A stretch of DNA of 64,000 nt. Origin: Pseudogymnoascus destructans. Taxonomy: Eukaryota; Ascomycota; Leotiomycetes; Thelebolales; Thelebolaceae. The notes beneath the pieces were generated by a model. The model made no database searches, had not been told where the DNA came from, and was given only the letters and a program-made list of their open reading frames with translations. Made by a program: the position numbers and the translations under genes. Of this stretch, positions 32,359 to 42,662 are shown piece by piece. The DNA lies in assembly GCF_001641265.1 (NCBI RefSeq), contig NW_020167526.1, forward strand, positions 1,302,001-1,366,000, read 5' to 3'. Numbering within the stretch: position 1 is the first letter of the stretch; each line of letters opens with the position of its first letter.

Positions 32359-32883
32359 TTACTGGTTCTGCTTCTGAATATCATGTTCCGCCCCCCTCTG
32401 CTGCGCCTTCCCCTCATCATGCCTCTTCTGCGCCTCCACCTGCGCCTCCCTATCCCCCGTCAACCCGGCAACAGCCCCCCCAACCGCCCCAGACACTCTC
32501 CCCGCAATCCCCCCTCCAAGATCATTCAACTGCCCCTGCGCCTCCTGTCCCTTCCCCTGCAGATTCTGCTGCTGCCCCGCGCGCTTAAGATCCTCGGACC
32601 CCACTAGTCCGCCGAGCGCCTCCTTGCCCGCGCCAATGGTCTGGTTCCAGCTGCCCTTCTGGCGGTTGGGGTCGTCCTTGGAGATTCCGTCGGCGGTCGC
32701 GGTGAAGCCGGGACCTTTGAAGGTCGCGTGGCTGGCGGCGTCTTCGAGGGTCGCTTTGTCGCGCTTGGCGGCGCCGGCGTTGGTGTCGGCGGTGGAGCCG
32801 GTGAGGGAGCCGAGGGCGGATTGGACGGTGCCGGTTGCGGAATCGATGTAGGACTGGATGGTGGAGGTGTTGTTGTCGGACAT
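32359..32883 (-). CDS. CsbD/Hmp1-like small stress protein
   Basis: A 174-codon single exon starting MSDNNTSTIQSYIDSATGTV. It is rich in Gly, Gln, Ala and charged residues, without hydrophobic core segments. Its signature stretches are RDKATLEDAASHATFKGPGF, KDDPNRQKGSWNQTIGAGKE (repeat 1) and LKRAGQQQNLQGKGQEAQGQ (repeat 2), ending in a hydrophilic KRHDEGKAQQ tail. The G-x-W/N-x-x-G-x-x-K-E pattern is the CsbD-like repeat. Fungal members are named after Ustilago Hmp1 (mismatch and cruciform DNA recognition), but stress-responsive disordered protein is the safer reading. The leader contains CAAACCCTCAAA just before the ATG. Confidence 0.82.
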   Translation of the reverse strand: MSDNNTSTIQSYIDSATGTVQSALGSLTGSTADTNAGAAKRDKATLEDAASHATFKGPGFTATADGISKDDPNRQKGSWNQTIGAGKEALGGLVGSEDLKRAGQQQNLQGKGQEAQGQLNDLGGGIAGRVSGAVGGAVAGLTGDREAQVEAQKRHDEGKAQQRGAEHDIQKQNQ

Positions 32884-33669
32884 TTTGAGGGTTTGTTTGT
32901 GTGCTTGAGTTTGGGGAAGTGGGTTGGATGTGTTTAGTTTGATATGCGTGTGAAGTGAAGTGAAGCTGTTTATGCTTGTATGATTCTCTTGTAAGATGAT
33001 AATGAAGAAAAGAAAAAGAGCATCAAACTCAGGAGAAACCCCCATTATATAGTTCCCCCCTTCCCCCCTTCCCCCCCCCCCCATTCTTGAGGAATTCATG
33101 GAATCGCGAACAACAACCCGGCGACCCACGGCATGTGCATGGAGGGGTAAACAAGCACAGCATTTCAGCAATTCCATCACTTTTAGCATCTACGTCATGG
33201 CATTTCCAGGGTCTGGCGAGAATGCCATGGGGTGTTGGGGGGATCTGATTGGTGGGTTGAGGGGTTGACGTCATAATCTATAATGTTAAGAGCAGCAAGG
33301 CTAGGATGAAGTGGGCGAGGAGGAAGAAGCACCTTCCACAAGCTGCTAGATGGCGGAGACTCCACTGATGAATACAGGGGTTTGAGGTGTTGATGGTTGT
33401 TGATGGTTGTTGATGGCTGTTGAAGACGTGCATAGGGTCCAAGGCGCAAAATGGTGTTCCCTTCACGATGTACAGCACAGTAAACAGTACAGTAAAGAAG
33501 GTAAATTATGTTCACGCGGCTTTCAACAAATGCGTGCTTTGAATGAGTAACCCCCCCATACGTGCTCAATAAACGCCCTTGGATATCAATAACCCCCCTC
33601 CCTTTGCTAACGTTGTCTTTTGTACAGTGTCACAATCCCACATACTCCCTATCACGGCACAACAACCAA
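32884..33669. other. intergenic, simple repeats
   Basis: It contains C/T runs at about 33056-33083 and a short GTTGATGGTT repeat at 33387-33425. It holds the promoter of the stress protein and the 3' flank of nfs1. No gene is recognised. Confidence 0.5.
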
Positions 33670-35472
33670 CTAATGCTGGCTCCACTCAATAGTGTTAAGA
33701 TCCACCCCCTCCTGCACAAGCTCCCACAACGGGCTCAGCTCGCGCAAGAACGAAACCCGCTCCCGGACAGCCTTGAGCACATAGTCGATCTCAGCATCCG
33801 TCGTGAATCGGCCAATGCCAAAACGGATACTGCTGTGCGCGCTCTCGTCGCTGCTGCCGAGCGCGCGGAGCACGTAGCTGGGCTCCAGCGAGGCGGAGGT
33901 GCATGCGCTGCCGGAGGAGAGGGCAATGTCCTTCAGCGCCATGAGAAGGGATTCACCTTCGACGTAGGCGAAGGAGACGTTGACGCAGCCGGGGTAGAAG
34001 TGGTTGGGGTCGCCGTTTTGGGTGGTGTGTTCCATGGCGAGGAGGCCGGAGAGGAGGCGGTCGGAGAGTTTCTTGATGTGCTTGGTGTCGTACTGCGGGG
34101 AATGGTCAGCTAGGTTCCCGACGACTGAATTGGATTTTCAAGGTAGGATGAGGTCCTAATTTCATTCACCGTGCTATAGACGTCATGACAGCTTCAACCC
34201 CGTAGGGGAGGCCGCTAAGAAAGCCATGCATATGAGAGCATATAATCATATAAGGGGGGGACTGTAAGAAGTAGTAAACGGAATGCTTACATCCATATCT
34301 TGCTTGGCGATTCTGGAAGCCTCGCCGAAGCCGACAACCAACGGTGGCGCAAGTGTGCCACTTCTTAATCCTCTCTCCTGGCCACCACCAGTGATGATGG
34401 GGTCAAGCCTGACTCTTGGTCTTCTCCTCACGTAGCAGGCACCAATACCGTTTGGTCCGTAAATCTTGTGTGCCGAGATGGACATCAGATCGATCTTCAT
34501 CTCGTTGACGTCCATTGGGATCTTGCCAACAGCCTGGGCGGCATCGGTGTGGAAGAACACCTTCTTGGAGCGGCACAGGTTGCCAATCTCAGCAAGAGGC
34601 TGGATAACACCAATCTCGTTGTTGACAGCCATGATACTGACGAGAGCGGTATCCGGACGGATAGCTGCCTCAAGCTCCTCCATGCTGATGAGGCCATTGC
34701 TCTGGACAGGAAGGTATGTGATGTCAAAGCCCTCATCTTGCAAATGCCTACACGAGTCAAGCACGCATTTGTGCTCGGTCTGCGATGTGATGATGTGCTT
34801 CTTCTTCCCCGACCTTCCGAAGAATCTCGCCACCCCCTTGATGCTCATGTTGTTACTCTCCGTAGCCCCCGACGTGAAGATGATCTCCTTCGCATCGGCA
34901 CCGATCAAGGCCGCGATGTTCTCGCGGGCTTGCTCGACGGCCTTATCCGTCTCCCAACCGTACGCGTGCGTCCTCGAGTGAGGGTTTCCGTACAGTCCAG
35001 TGAAGAACGGCAGCATGGAATCCAGAACACGGGGATCAAGAGGAGTCGTGGCTTGCATATCGAGATAGATGGGCCTCTGTCCTTCGTCCATGATGGTAGC
35101 CTGTTTCAAGACACCTATACGTGGTCAATAAAAAAGTCGCACCTCTCTCGGAGATAGCAAATTCATACCCGCCATAGGATCCATCATAGCATCCGCGTTC
35201 GCCCCCGTGGTCTGCATCGGCTGCTCGAGCTGGGTCTTCCCCATCCCCTGGACGAACTTCTTCTGGTCGGCCTTGATGGCCGACTCGACGTTCATCTGAG
35301 CAGCATCCTTATTCGATTCGGAGATGTAGCGTCGGCCCGAGACTTTTTGCCCTGAAGCTGCCACAACCGCCGCTCGCGGTAAAGCGGAGCTTCTAATCAG
35401 TCCTGCTGAAGAGATGTTCTTCGCGCACAGGCGCGCGGCCTGCCGCAACGATGATGAGCCAACATTTGCCAT
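33670..35472 (-). CDS. nfs1: mitochondrial cysteine desulfurase Nfs1
   Basis: Three exons, 35169-35472, 34291-35114 and 33670-34092, give 516 aa. The N-terminus is an Arg/Ser/Ala-rich mitochondrial presequence ([22 protein letters not shown]...SGRRYIS). The class V PLP fold follows: [67 protein letters not shown] and the PLP-lysine motif [12 protein letters not shown] (Lys about 318). The catalytic loop [13 protein letters not shown] has the Cys at about 440. The enzyme takes sulfur from cysteine for Fe-S cluster assembly and tRNA thiolation with Isd11 and Isu1 (family knowledge). Both introns are GT-AG; intron 2 is long (198 nt). It is divergent to rvs167. Confidence 0.96.
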
Positions 35473-36194
35473 TGTTTCTGGCAGCAAGAAGGTCAACTCC
35501 GGTCTTTTTGATGTAGTGGCAAGCGGCAAAGGAGCTCCGATGAAGATCCAGCAAATAATATTAGGCGACAACCGGTGATTGGTCAATAAGGCCAACAAAG
35601 GAAAGCCGGTTATTCCGAACGCCGATAACTTTTTACTGTGCCTAGTAGTGACAGTAGTTAACTCCGTAGGTACATGTGACTACAGTACAATAACAGTATA
35701 TTACCAAAGTACTCTTCAGCAACAGGACTGTACAAACTAAGATGCGACGATGGTGGGCGCTGTGGTTCGTCTTTTTGGCTGGTGGGATAGGGAAGGAGGA
35801 AGTAAAAGGAAGGAAGCACTCACTACGACTACAGAGTACCAATTGAATAGATTAGTATACTCTATAACATAACGAATAGCTTCATCTGTTGACGAAACAC
35901 ACAACTCTCCAAGGCACCTGTCTTACTCTACTCTAACTTGGCTGTTCGCGGGGCATTTTATTACTGCGGCGCCAGGTCACTCAAAGCTCAGCCGCACAGC
36001 CGCACAGCCACGACGGTAGATGGAGCAATCCTCGTCATCGCCCCTCGGCAGTCATTAAAGACCTCACATCTCGCATTATTATTCGCACCACTTGGGCCAT
36101 TTCAATCGTTGCGCTTCATACCGCACAACGATTTTGCTGTATTGTACATACCCAGCACTAATATCTGCCCCTGTGGCAGACACCACCCGACGAC
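35473..36194. promoter_or_regulatory. divergent promoter region, nfs1 / rvs167
   Basis: 722 bp between the two start codons with no recognisable gene. The repeated GCCGCACAGCC at about 35990-36010 and CCAAT-like ATTGG motifs (about 35577-35582, minus reading) are possible promoter elements. Their roles are unproven. Confidence 0.5.
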
Positions 36195-37807
36195 ATGAGT
36201 TTCAAGGGCTTCCAGAAGAGCGTCATCAGGGTACGTATAGTCGAGATCGCCGAATGAGGGGTTCCACAGAGCTGAAGCTGATCAACCACAACGACAGGCG
36301 CCGCAGGTGTTCAAGCAGAGGCTTAATCTTGGGGAACAGACCAAGGACCCGATATTCATAGACGCAGAACGCCGTTTTCAGGAGCTCGAGGAGCAGACAA
36401 AGAGGCTCCATGAGGAGTCCCGCAAGTACACGAATGCCGTCAATGGCATGCTCACCCATCAGATCAATTTCTCGCAGGCCATAGCAGAGATCTACAAACC
36501 TATATCCGGTCGAGTATCGGATCCGGACTCGATCGTCCCGGAGGGCAACCCGGAAGGCATTCAAGCGTGCGAGGAATATGAAGCTATCGTCAAGGAGCTC
36601 CAAGTTACCTTGGAACCGGAGTTGCAGATGGTCGAAAGTCGTATCGTCCACCCCGCTGAAGAACTCATGATTGTAGTCAAGCAGATTCGCAAGGGCGTCC
36701 TCAAGCGTGAGCACAAGCAGCTCGACTTCGACCGCCACCGCGCCACACTCAAGAAGCTCCAGGACAAAAAGGACAAGTCCATGAAGGACGAGAAGGCGAT
36801 GTACAAGGCAGAGAATGAGGTCGAGCAAGCGACGCAGGAGTTCAACTACTTCAACAATCTCCTCAAGGAGGAGCTCCCCAAACTGTTCCGCCTCGAGCGG
36901 GAGTTCATCATCCCTCTATTCCAATCCTTCTACTACATGCAGCTCAACATCTTCTACACCCTCCATGAGCGCATGCAGGGCTGCGACATCGGCTACTTCA
37001 ACCTTACCCTCGGCATCGAGGAGGCCTTTGAGGCCAAGCGCGGCGAAATTCAGCAAGCAGCCGAAGCCCTCTCCATAGCAAAATTCCGCACTCGGGGCGC
37101 AAAAAGACCCCCGAAGTACGGCCCAGGCGCCGCCGCCGGCCGTCTCGGAATTGAGAGCGACACCAGTCAGCTCGCCATCGAAGACAAGCCCGGCAGCTCA
37201 TCCGCCTCACCGTATCAGGCGCCTACCTCGCCCTCACCGGGACCGACACGCACGTCCTTCTCCGACGCCCCCCCACCAGCATACAACACCGTCGGCGCCT
37301 CGTCATCACTCGCCCCGCACGGCGATACCAAGAGCGGCATCGGCCGGGCGAACTCAACAGGTGCGAACTGGGGCGCCGCAGCGAAGGCAAAGGGCGCCGC
37401 GCCGCCGCCGCCAAAGCCGAAACCGAGTCGCTTCAGCGAAGTGCCAGTCGCGGAGACGGTGACGGCGCTGTATGACTACGAGGCACAGGCGGAGGGGGAT
37501 CTGAGTTTTGCCACGGGGGATGTGATCGAGATTATTCACAGGACGCAGAATGACAATGAATGGTGGACGGGGAGAGTTGGTTCGAAGGAGGGGCAATTTC
37601 CTGGTAAGTCATCATCCCCTTTACTTCTTGTTGCAATACTCCATTTCAGACATATCGTCTGCACACGGAATCCCCCGCTCTCCCCCCATACTCCCTCCTC
37701 ACCGGTCGGTCGAGGCCCAAACCAGCGTCCCGCTCTCCCCAGTCTAGAATCTCCTCGAACCCAACCACTAACACCCACTAGGAAACTACGTACAACTAAA
37801 CAAGTAA
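36195..37807 (+). CDS. rvs167: BAR-SH3 protein Rvs167 (amphiphysin/endophilin-like)
   Basis: Exons 36195-36230, 36298-37603 and 37782-37807 give 455 aa. The short first exon encodes MSFKGFQKSVIR, the amphipathic helix of the N-BAR. The BAR domain runs to about residue 250 (DAERRFQELEEQTKRLHEES, AIAEIYKPI, EYEAIVKELQ, FIIPLFQSFYYMQLNIFYTL). A Pro/Ser/Ala-rich linker (PPPPKPKPSRF) follows, then an SH3 domain: VTALYDYEAQAEGDLSFATG, DNEWWTGRVGSKEGQFPGNY. The third exon supplies NYVQLNK, the last SH3 strand. If intron 2 is read through, the frame runs on for more than 100 codons without family similarity, so it is intronic. The protein shapes membrane at endocytic sites and binds actin regulators (family knowledge). 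Confidence 0.95.
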
Positions 37808-39074
37808 TAACCGGGCGTCGCTCACACACCCCTCTCGACAAGCCTGTGCGACCCCGCTGGGTAGCAGCGGCACGCCCCAAGACGAGAGATATCGAGGACC
37901 CATGCTCAGGCTTGTGCGGGCCGGTGCCGCGCGACAGGCCCGAGGAAGGAGGTGGGGGTGTAACACGGGGCTGCGCCGTAGATCCCGCGCGCTTGGCAGG
38001 TCAGGACATAGGAGGGCGGAGTTAGTTAGGGTGAAGATTGGGGAGGGGTTGTTGGTTATGCAGCTTTCTCGGTGTGCGGCCTCCTAGTAAAGTGCAATCT
38101 CAAAAGGTGTTGTGGGCATGGATTGGAGGGTGGGAGGGGAGTGGCATCAAAGCATGCGGTATACACAGATAGATGAGCCGCCGGGGTAGATTAGGATAGA
38201 CGACGGCGCGGGGGTGTTATAGAAGGCAGAGCAGACAGCGTATTGTCAATACTAATGGAGTATTTACTTACCCACCGACCCATCATCTTGCAGCCGGTGA
38301 AGACCCCAGTTTGTAAATACTAACCGCTATCTACCCCATTCCATCCACACACATTCTAATACATTATACTTTTGAGTAAAAACCCCTGCCTGTGGCGCCT
38401 CCTCAACCCGGCAAGGCTGCAGAGCCGCATAGTTCAACATATCACGAGTACGAGAGTATCACGACGGATGGTGATTTGTCCTCCCTCTCCCCCCCTTCAA
38501 TGAGGGGGACTGGAAACGCATCGACTTACCCAGAAGAGCTTCTTCTCCTTCCATCCACCATCGCACACCCTGCATCGTGCCCCGTGCTGGCGTAATCGCA
38601 GACCTGCATATTTCGCAGCCTTGTTTCTGTGTGCAGCGTTTGGGGGGTCCCTAGGTCCACACGCCTCAGGGCGTGGGCTAGATACCTGCAGGGCGGGGTT
38701 ATTTCTATTAACTGCTGCACCTACGCACACATCAGCAGGCCGCACCGGTGAGCGTTCCGATATTGTCTGCCTTGGGCTCAGCCTTTTCGGTGTGCTGGAT
38801 GATGCATTTTCCCTCACCGAAGCTGGGCGTTTGGTTGCGCAGCTGCGTGCATATTTCATCCGTGTGCCGATGGCCGGCTGGGAGCTTGGGTCACATCGCG
38901 AGCGGGGATCTACAGTGGGAGCTGCGACAGCGGGCATAGCACATACAGCACGTGCAGCGAACTGGGCATCTCACGAACGACACGCGCGGGATAAGGCGTG
39001 GGGGAGGGGAGGAAGGGGGTTGGTATGGAAAATATTTGTATTGTTTGAAGTACGCACACTAATACGCTAGATAG
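37808..39074. other. convergent intergenic region
   Basis: 3' flanks of rvs167 and the F-box gene. A 146-codon minus-strand frame (38497-38937) and an overlapping plus-strand frame (38621-39070) are mirror frames in G/C-rich DNA without family features. I do not call either. Confidence 0.45.
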
Positions 39075-41312
39075 TTATAAGCCGAAATCGAAGCCTCGTG
39101 ATATCGAGAGGTACATTGCTGCTTCGCGGCGGAGCCAGGGGCAGTTTGGTTGCTGCTTTACCGCTGGTGCTGGTGCTGGTCCTTCAGTTGGGCACGGAGT
39201 AGGGGGTGATGGGGTTGTTTTTGCCCGTTTTGGTGAATGGTAGGACGCCTTCATACCATATTCTGCCGTGGTGAATATCGAGGAGTTAGGCCGTTTAGGT
39301 GATGCTCCTCCACTAGACTCCTGGGATGTGAACGCCCGAGAAGTAGCAGATGCAGCACCGCCCCCCGAGCCCAAATCATCCATCGAGCACTTCCTCAATC
39401 CACGCAGATACACCGCGGGATCAAAATTCACCAACACAATCGCCTTCTGCCCCTCCCCCCCTGTCGAATAAACCAACCCCGTCCCATCAAAAGTCCCGTG
39501 CACCTTCCCCATATACCCCGGCGGATTCATCAGCACGTGGAGGTCCCGTCCACCCTCGCTATACTTCCCCTGTGCATCCGGTGCTGGCGGCCACATCTCG
39601 ACTGTGCCGTCTTCATACTCCTCATCCAACCCCTCTTCCTCCTCTAGCTCGCCGGTCTCCGGATTGCGTGCTAGAGGTGGGATAATCCCGTCACCCCCAC
39701 GCGCAGGCCCCTTGCGGCGGCGCGAACACGCCCGGATGCGCAAGCACTGCTGCACTCCTGGATCAGGGTGCGGGATGTCATTGACCAGGTCCACGAACGC
39801 GCTAGAAGACAGATCATAGCATCTCACTGGCGTCTTGGTGACGATGAAGGAGCGCTGACCTGGCAGCGTAGTAGACTCGGCGTGCACGTTCCTCGGGAGC
39901 CGGATCTGGGAAGGCGAGAAGTGCGGTTTGTTGGAGGCGGTGATGGTGAGCGCGAGGCGGTCTTGGGTTAGTGCTGCCAAGTCTTCTTTGCGACGCTGGT
40001 GTTCGTCCGAGGAGGGTGAGGACGAGGGGTAATCCATGGGGTGCTGCGCTTGGAATGGTGCAGTGCCGAATGGCTGAAACGTATTTGGTGAGGCGGGCGG
40101 CAGTGCGGGCGCAGTGTTAGCTTGGGGGGGGCTGCTGCTGTTGTTCTCCGTGACTGGCCGCTTGGGAAAAACAACTTTGGTTTTGTAAACTGTTCTTTGG
40201 CCGACGGTGCGGCCCTCGAGCCACTCCTTGCGTGATTCCACGATTGTGAGTTGGCCAGTTGTTTCGTCGATTGCAAGAGCAAGGTTCGTCCAGCGATCGT
40301 CTAGAGGCCCTTCGAGGTGTTGGCGGCGCCACATACGCTGATCTTCTGTTTTGTCTAGCTTCTTCTCAGATGTATTGCTGAGTGGAAATCGCCTGCCATG
40401 GTAGAAAGATGTCCAGTCAACTTCCTCCACTTCATATGTCGTCTGGTTAGAAACTGCATAGAAAAAGCCATCCACGACTTCGAAGCAGATAGTGGAGCCA
40501 ATCTCAGCACCAATTAGATCATAGAGGAAGTTATTGCGCCCCAGAAACTTGCCGTTCTTTAAATCATACCCATGAAGAACCCACCTCTTGCGGTTGTCAT
40601 AGTCGTTGGAGATGTGGACTCCGTAGTAGAGATAGTCTCTATCATGACGTGCAAAGAGTTTTTCAGTTGAGGCTACCTCAGTGCTGAGGAGAATAGCTGG
40701 TTTCTTAACGTCCACCGCAATAAGCCAGCCTCCACGTCTTGGGTGCGCGTATCTGAACAAACAGGACAAAACATCCTCATGATAATGAAGGAACGAGAAT
40801 GATCCTGCAACCTTTGACTGCGCCTTAAAAGCAGTCTTATTGAGAAGACTAGATAGATCAACAACTAGTTCCTCCCTAGGGGATTGCCGTGTTTCCAGCA
40901 GACGTAGTGTACCGTTGTGCATGTACCACAGAGCACCTTTGGAGTACATATAAGTTTGCCCTACACCAACGATGGCGACCGAGTAGGGTTTCGCTGTCGT
41001 TAATGCTTCCGTCTTCTTGGCCCATTTACGCAAGGCTTGGGCCGAGCTCGTGCGACATTGCGTGGCCGAAATGAATTCCCTGCTCAATGGGATTTTGGCC
41101 TTTTCCGAGAGAATATGAGCAACAGACACAGTAAAATGAGCGTCGGCGACGAGAATATCACTAACCTGAGCTACAGCCCTAGACACCTGGTTACTAAAAA
41201 CGTATTGATATAACTGCCTCGATGTCCTAGATAGGCTGATGACATCCTCGATTTCTAACGAAGAAGCAATAGCCCACCAGAGCTCGTTTGGCAATGATTC
41301 CAGGGAACTCAT
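39075..41312 (-). CDS. F-box protein
   Basis: A single exon of 745 codons from MSSLESLPNELWWAIASSLE. The F-box is at residues 4-45 (LPNELWWAIASSLEIEDVIS, LSRTSRQLYQYVF). The middle third has irregular beta-like repeats with aromatic strands (YSVAIVGVGQTYMYSKGALW, YLYYGVHISNDYDNRKRWVL, FFYAVSNQTTYEVEEVDW), possibly a degenerate propeller. A disordered Ser/Pro-rich segment and an acidic insertion (ETGELEEEEGLDEEYEDG) follow. The C-terminal part has VHGTFDGTGLVYSTGGEGQK. F-box proteins are substrate adaptors of SCF ubiquitin ligases; the substrate here is unknown. The many fungal F-box proteins of this size make this assignment safe only at family level. Confidence 0.85.
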   Translation of the reverse strand: MSSLESLPNELWWAIASSLEIEDVISLSRTSRQLYQYVFSNQVSRAVAQVSDILVADAHFTVSVAHILSEKAKIPLSREFISATQCRTSSAQALRKWAKKTEALTTAKPYSVAIVGVGQTYMYSKGALWYMHNGTLRLLETRQSPREELVVDLSSLLNKTAFKAQSKVAGSFSFLHYHEDVLSCLFRYAHPRRGGWLIAVDVKKPAILLSTEVASTEKLFARHDRDYLYYGVHISNDYDNRKRWVLHGYDLKNGKFLGRNNFLYDLIGAEIGSTICFEVVDGFFYAVSNQTTYEVEEVDWTSFYHGRRFPLSNTSEKKLDKTEDQRMWRRQHLEGPLDDRWTNLALAIDETTGQLTIVESRKEWLEGRTVGQRTVYKTKVVFPKRPVTENNSSSPPQANTAPALPPASPNTFQPFGTAPFQAQHPMDYPSSSPSSDEHQRRKEDLAALTQDRLALTITASNKPHFSPSQIRLPRNVHAESTTLPGQRSFIVTKTPVRCYDLSSSAFVDLVNDIPHPDPGVQQCLRIRACSRRRKGPARGGDGIIPPLARNPETGELEEEEGLDEEYEDGTVEMWPPAPDAQGKYSEGGRDLHVLMNPPGYMGKVHGTFDGTGLVYSTGGEGQKAIVLVNFDPAVYLRGLRKCSMDDLGSGGGAASATSRAFTSQESSGGASPKRPNSSIFTTAEYGMKASYHSPKRAKTTPSPPTPCPTEGPAPAPAVKQQPNCPWLRREAAMYLSISRGFDFGL

Positions 41313-42332
41313 GGGCGGCTAGGAAGCGATGAACAGGGCGCACTTATATGCACCAAACGTATTAAAGATGAACGACGGGAGGCTGATTGCATCGCAGAGA
41401 ATTTTTTTGGGAGACGAGACCGGAAGCTATTATGAGAGTCGTGCCCTTGAGAGGGCATGGGGGGTCTTATACAAAAAGTGGAGTCCGTAGTTAGTCTGAG
41501 AGGAGCCTCAATCAAAGCAGCAAGGGGCCATGATCATTTGAGCCGCCGGGAGCTAGCTGAGACAGACCTATGGCATACGTTTTCCCGAGGCAAGGAATGA
41601 GGAGGTAAAAATGAGATTAAGAAATGACGATATGAAGAAAAGAAGGATAACCTAAGAGCCTCATTCATAACGTAATACATCTTACATGGGGGGTAATGGT
41701 GGGACGTAAAAACGAGGCTGGCGGTTTTAGCCTCCCACAAGTAAGACAAGTAAGACAAAGTAAGACAAGCCAGGTTTAGTGCATTTAGTGGATTAGTAGA
41801 TACGGGAATGGTTCCTGAGGGCCAGACGGCCAGACTAGGTTACAGGGGGATTGGATGATTTTGTGCCTGGAGAGCCGCACTTTCCATTCATGTCGGCGTT
41901 TGGGAAAGCAAGGATAAAACGGGCGAGGCTCTGCGAGGGGAACTGATTCCAGGGATCCGTCCGTGGCTGTTATTGTTTCCAATCACGATATTTCTATACG
42001 ACATCCTGGAACATGTCTATATATATTGCTTCACCGGTGAACGGTACCTTACTGTACAGTATTTGAATCCAACGCCAACACTGGGAAACCCGAAACCCGA
42101 AACTCCCGAAAAAAAACCTGTCACGTATGACAAGACGTACTTTCTAGCAAGCTTGTCAGCACGAAGAGCCTCAAGACTCTTGAAAGAAAGGAGGCTCTTG
42201 ACTACACCAACCACGTCCTACACGACTTATAAGGGCTGTTGTAGCACGTGTGTCATTCTATACTGTTCGAGACTCATGGCGAATATGCATATATATATGT
42301 TATCACTTCTATTAACCTACGAACCTCCCGCC
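41313..42332. other. non-coding flank of the 7.5-kb hAT element
   Basis: No gene is recognised; a 120-codon frame (41973-42335) has no family features. The region ends in CTCCCGCC (42325-42332), the left copy of the hAT target duplication. Confidence 0.5.
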
Positions 42333-42480
42333 TAGGCTGCGCACTACTCGCTCAATACTCGGCTCACTCGCTCAGTGTGTTACTCAGCTGGGTGAGTAGC
42401 TGAACCTTTTACTCGACTCGGTGAGTGAGGTCAATACTCAGTTACTCTGTAAAAACCCAGTGAGTACTCGGCTATCATGT
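42333..42480. repeat. left terminal and subterminal repeats of the hAT element
   Basis: The 13-bp terminal repeat is followed by more than ten ACTC/GAGT pentamer-type motifs in both orientations (CTACTCGCTC, ATACTCGGCTCACTCGCTC, GTTACTCAGCTGGGTGAGTA, CAGTGAGTACTCGGC). The right end (49,725-49,841) carries the same set inverted. Such clusters are where hAT transposases bind. Confidence 0.8.
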
Positions 42481-42662
42481 GTAAGATTTATGCTTCATGT
42501 GAACAGTCCCTCATACGATTAATACTGTTTTATGGTTAAGTTAAAGTATTACATCTATCAGCATCACTCTCGCCATCTCTAGTAAGCTGTGAGAACGAAT
42601 CATGTATATTCCTCTATCTAAGTACCACGATTATCAGAAGATTATCATAACGCTATTATCTA

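Noticed and set aside
37604..38025. C-terminal extension of Rvs167 to 572 aa
   Set aside because: It reads through an intron with clean GT-AG borders; splicing gives the conserved last SH3 strand NYVQLNK and a normal length.
38497..39070. Two overlapping opposite-strand ORFs of about 146-149 codons
   Set aside because: Mirror frames in G/C-rich 3' flank; no domain or expected start context.
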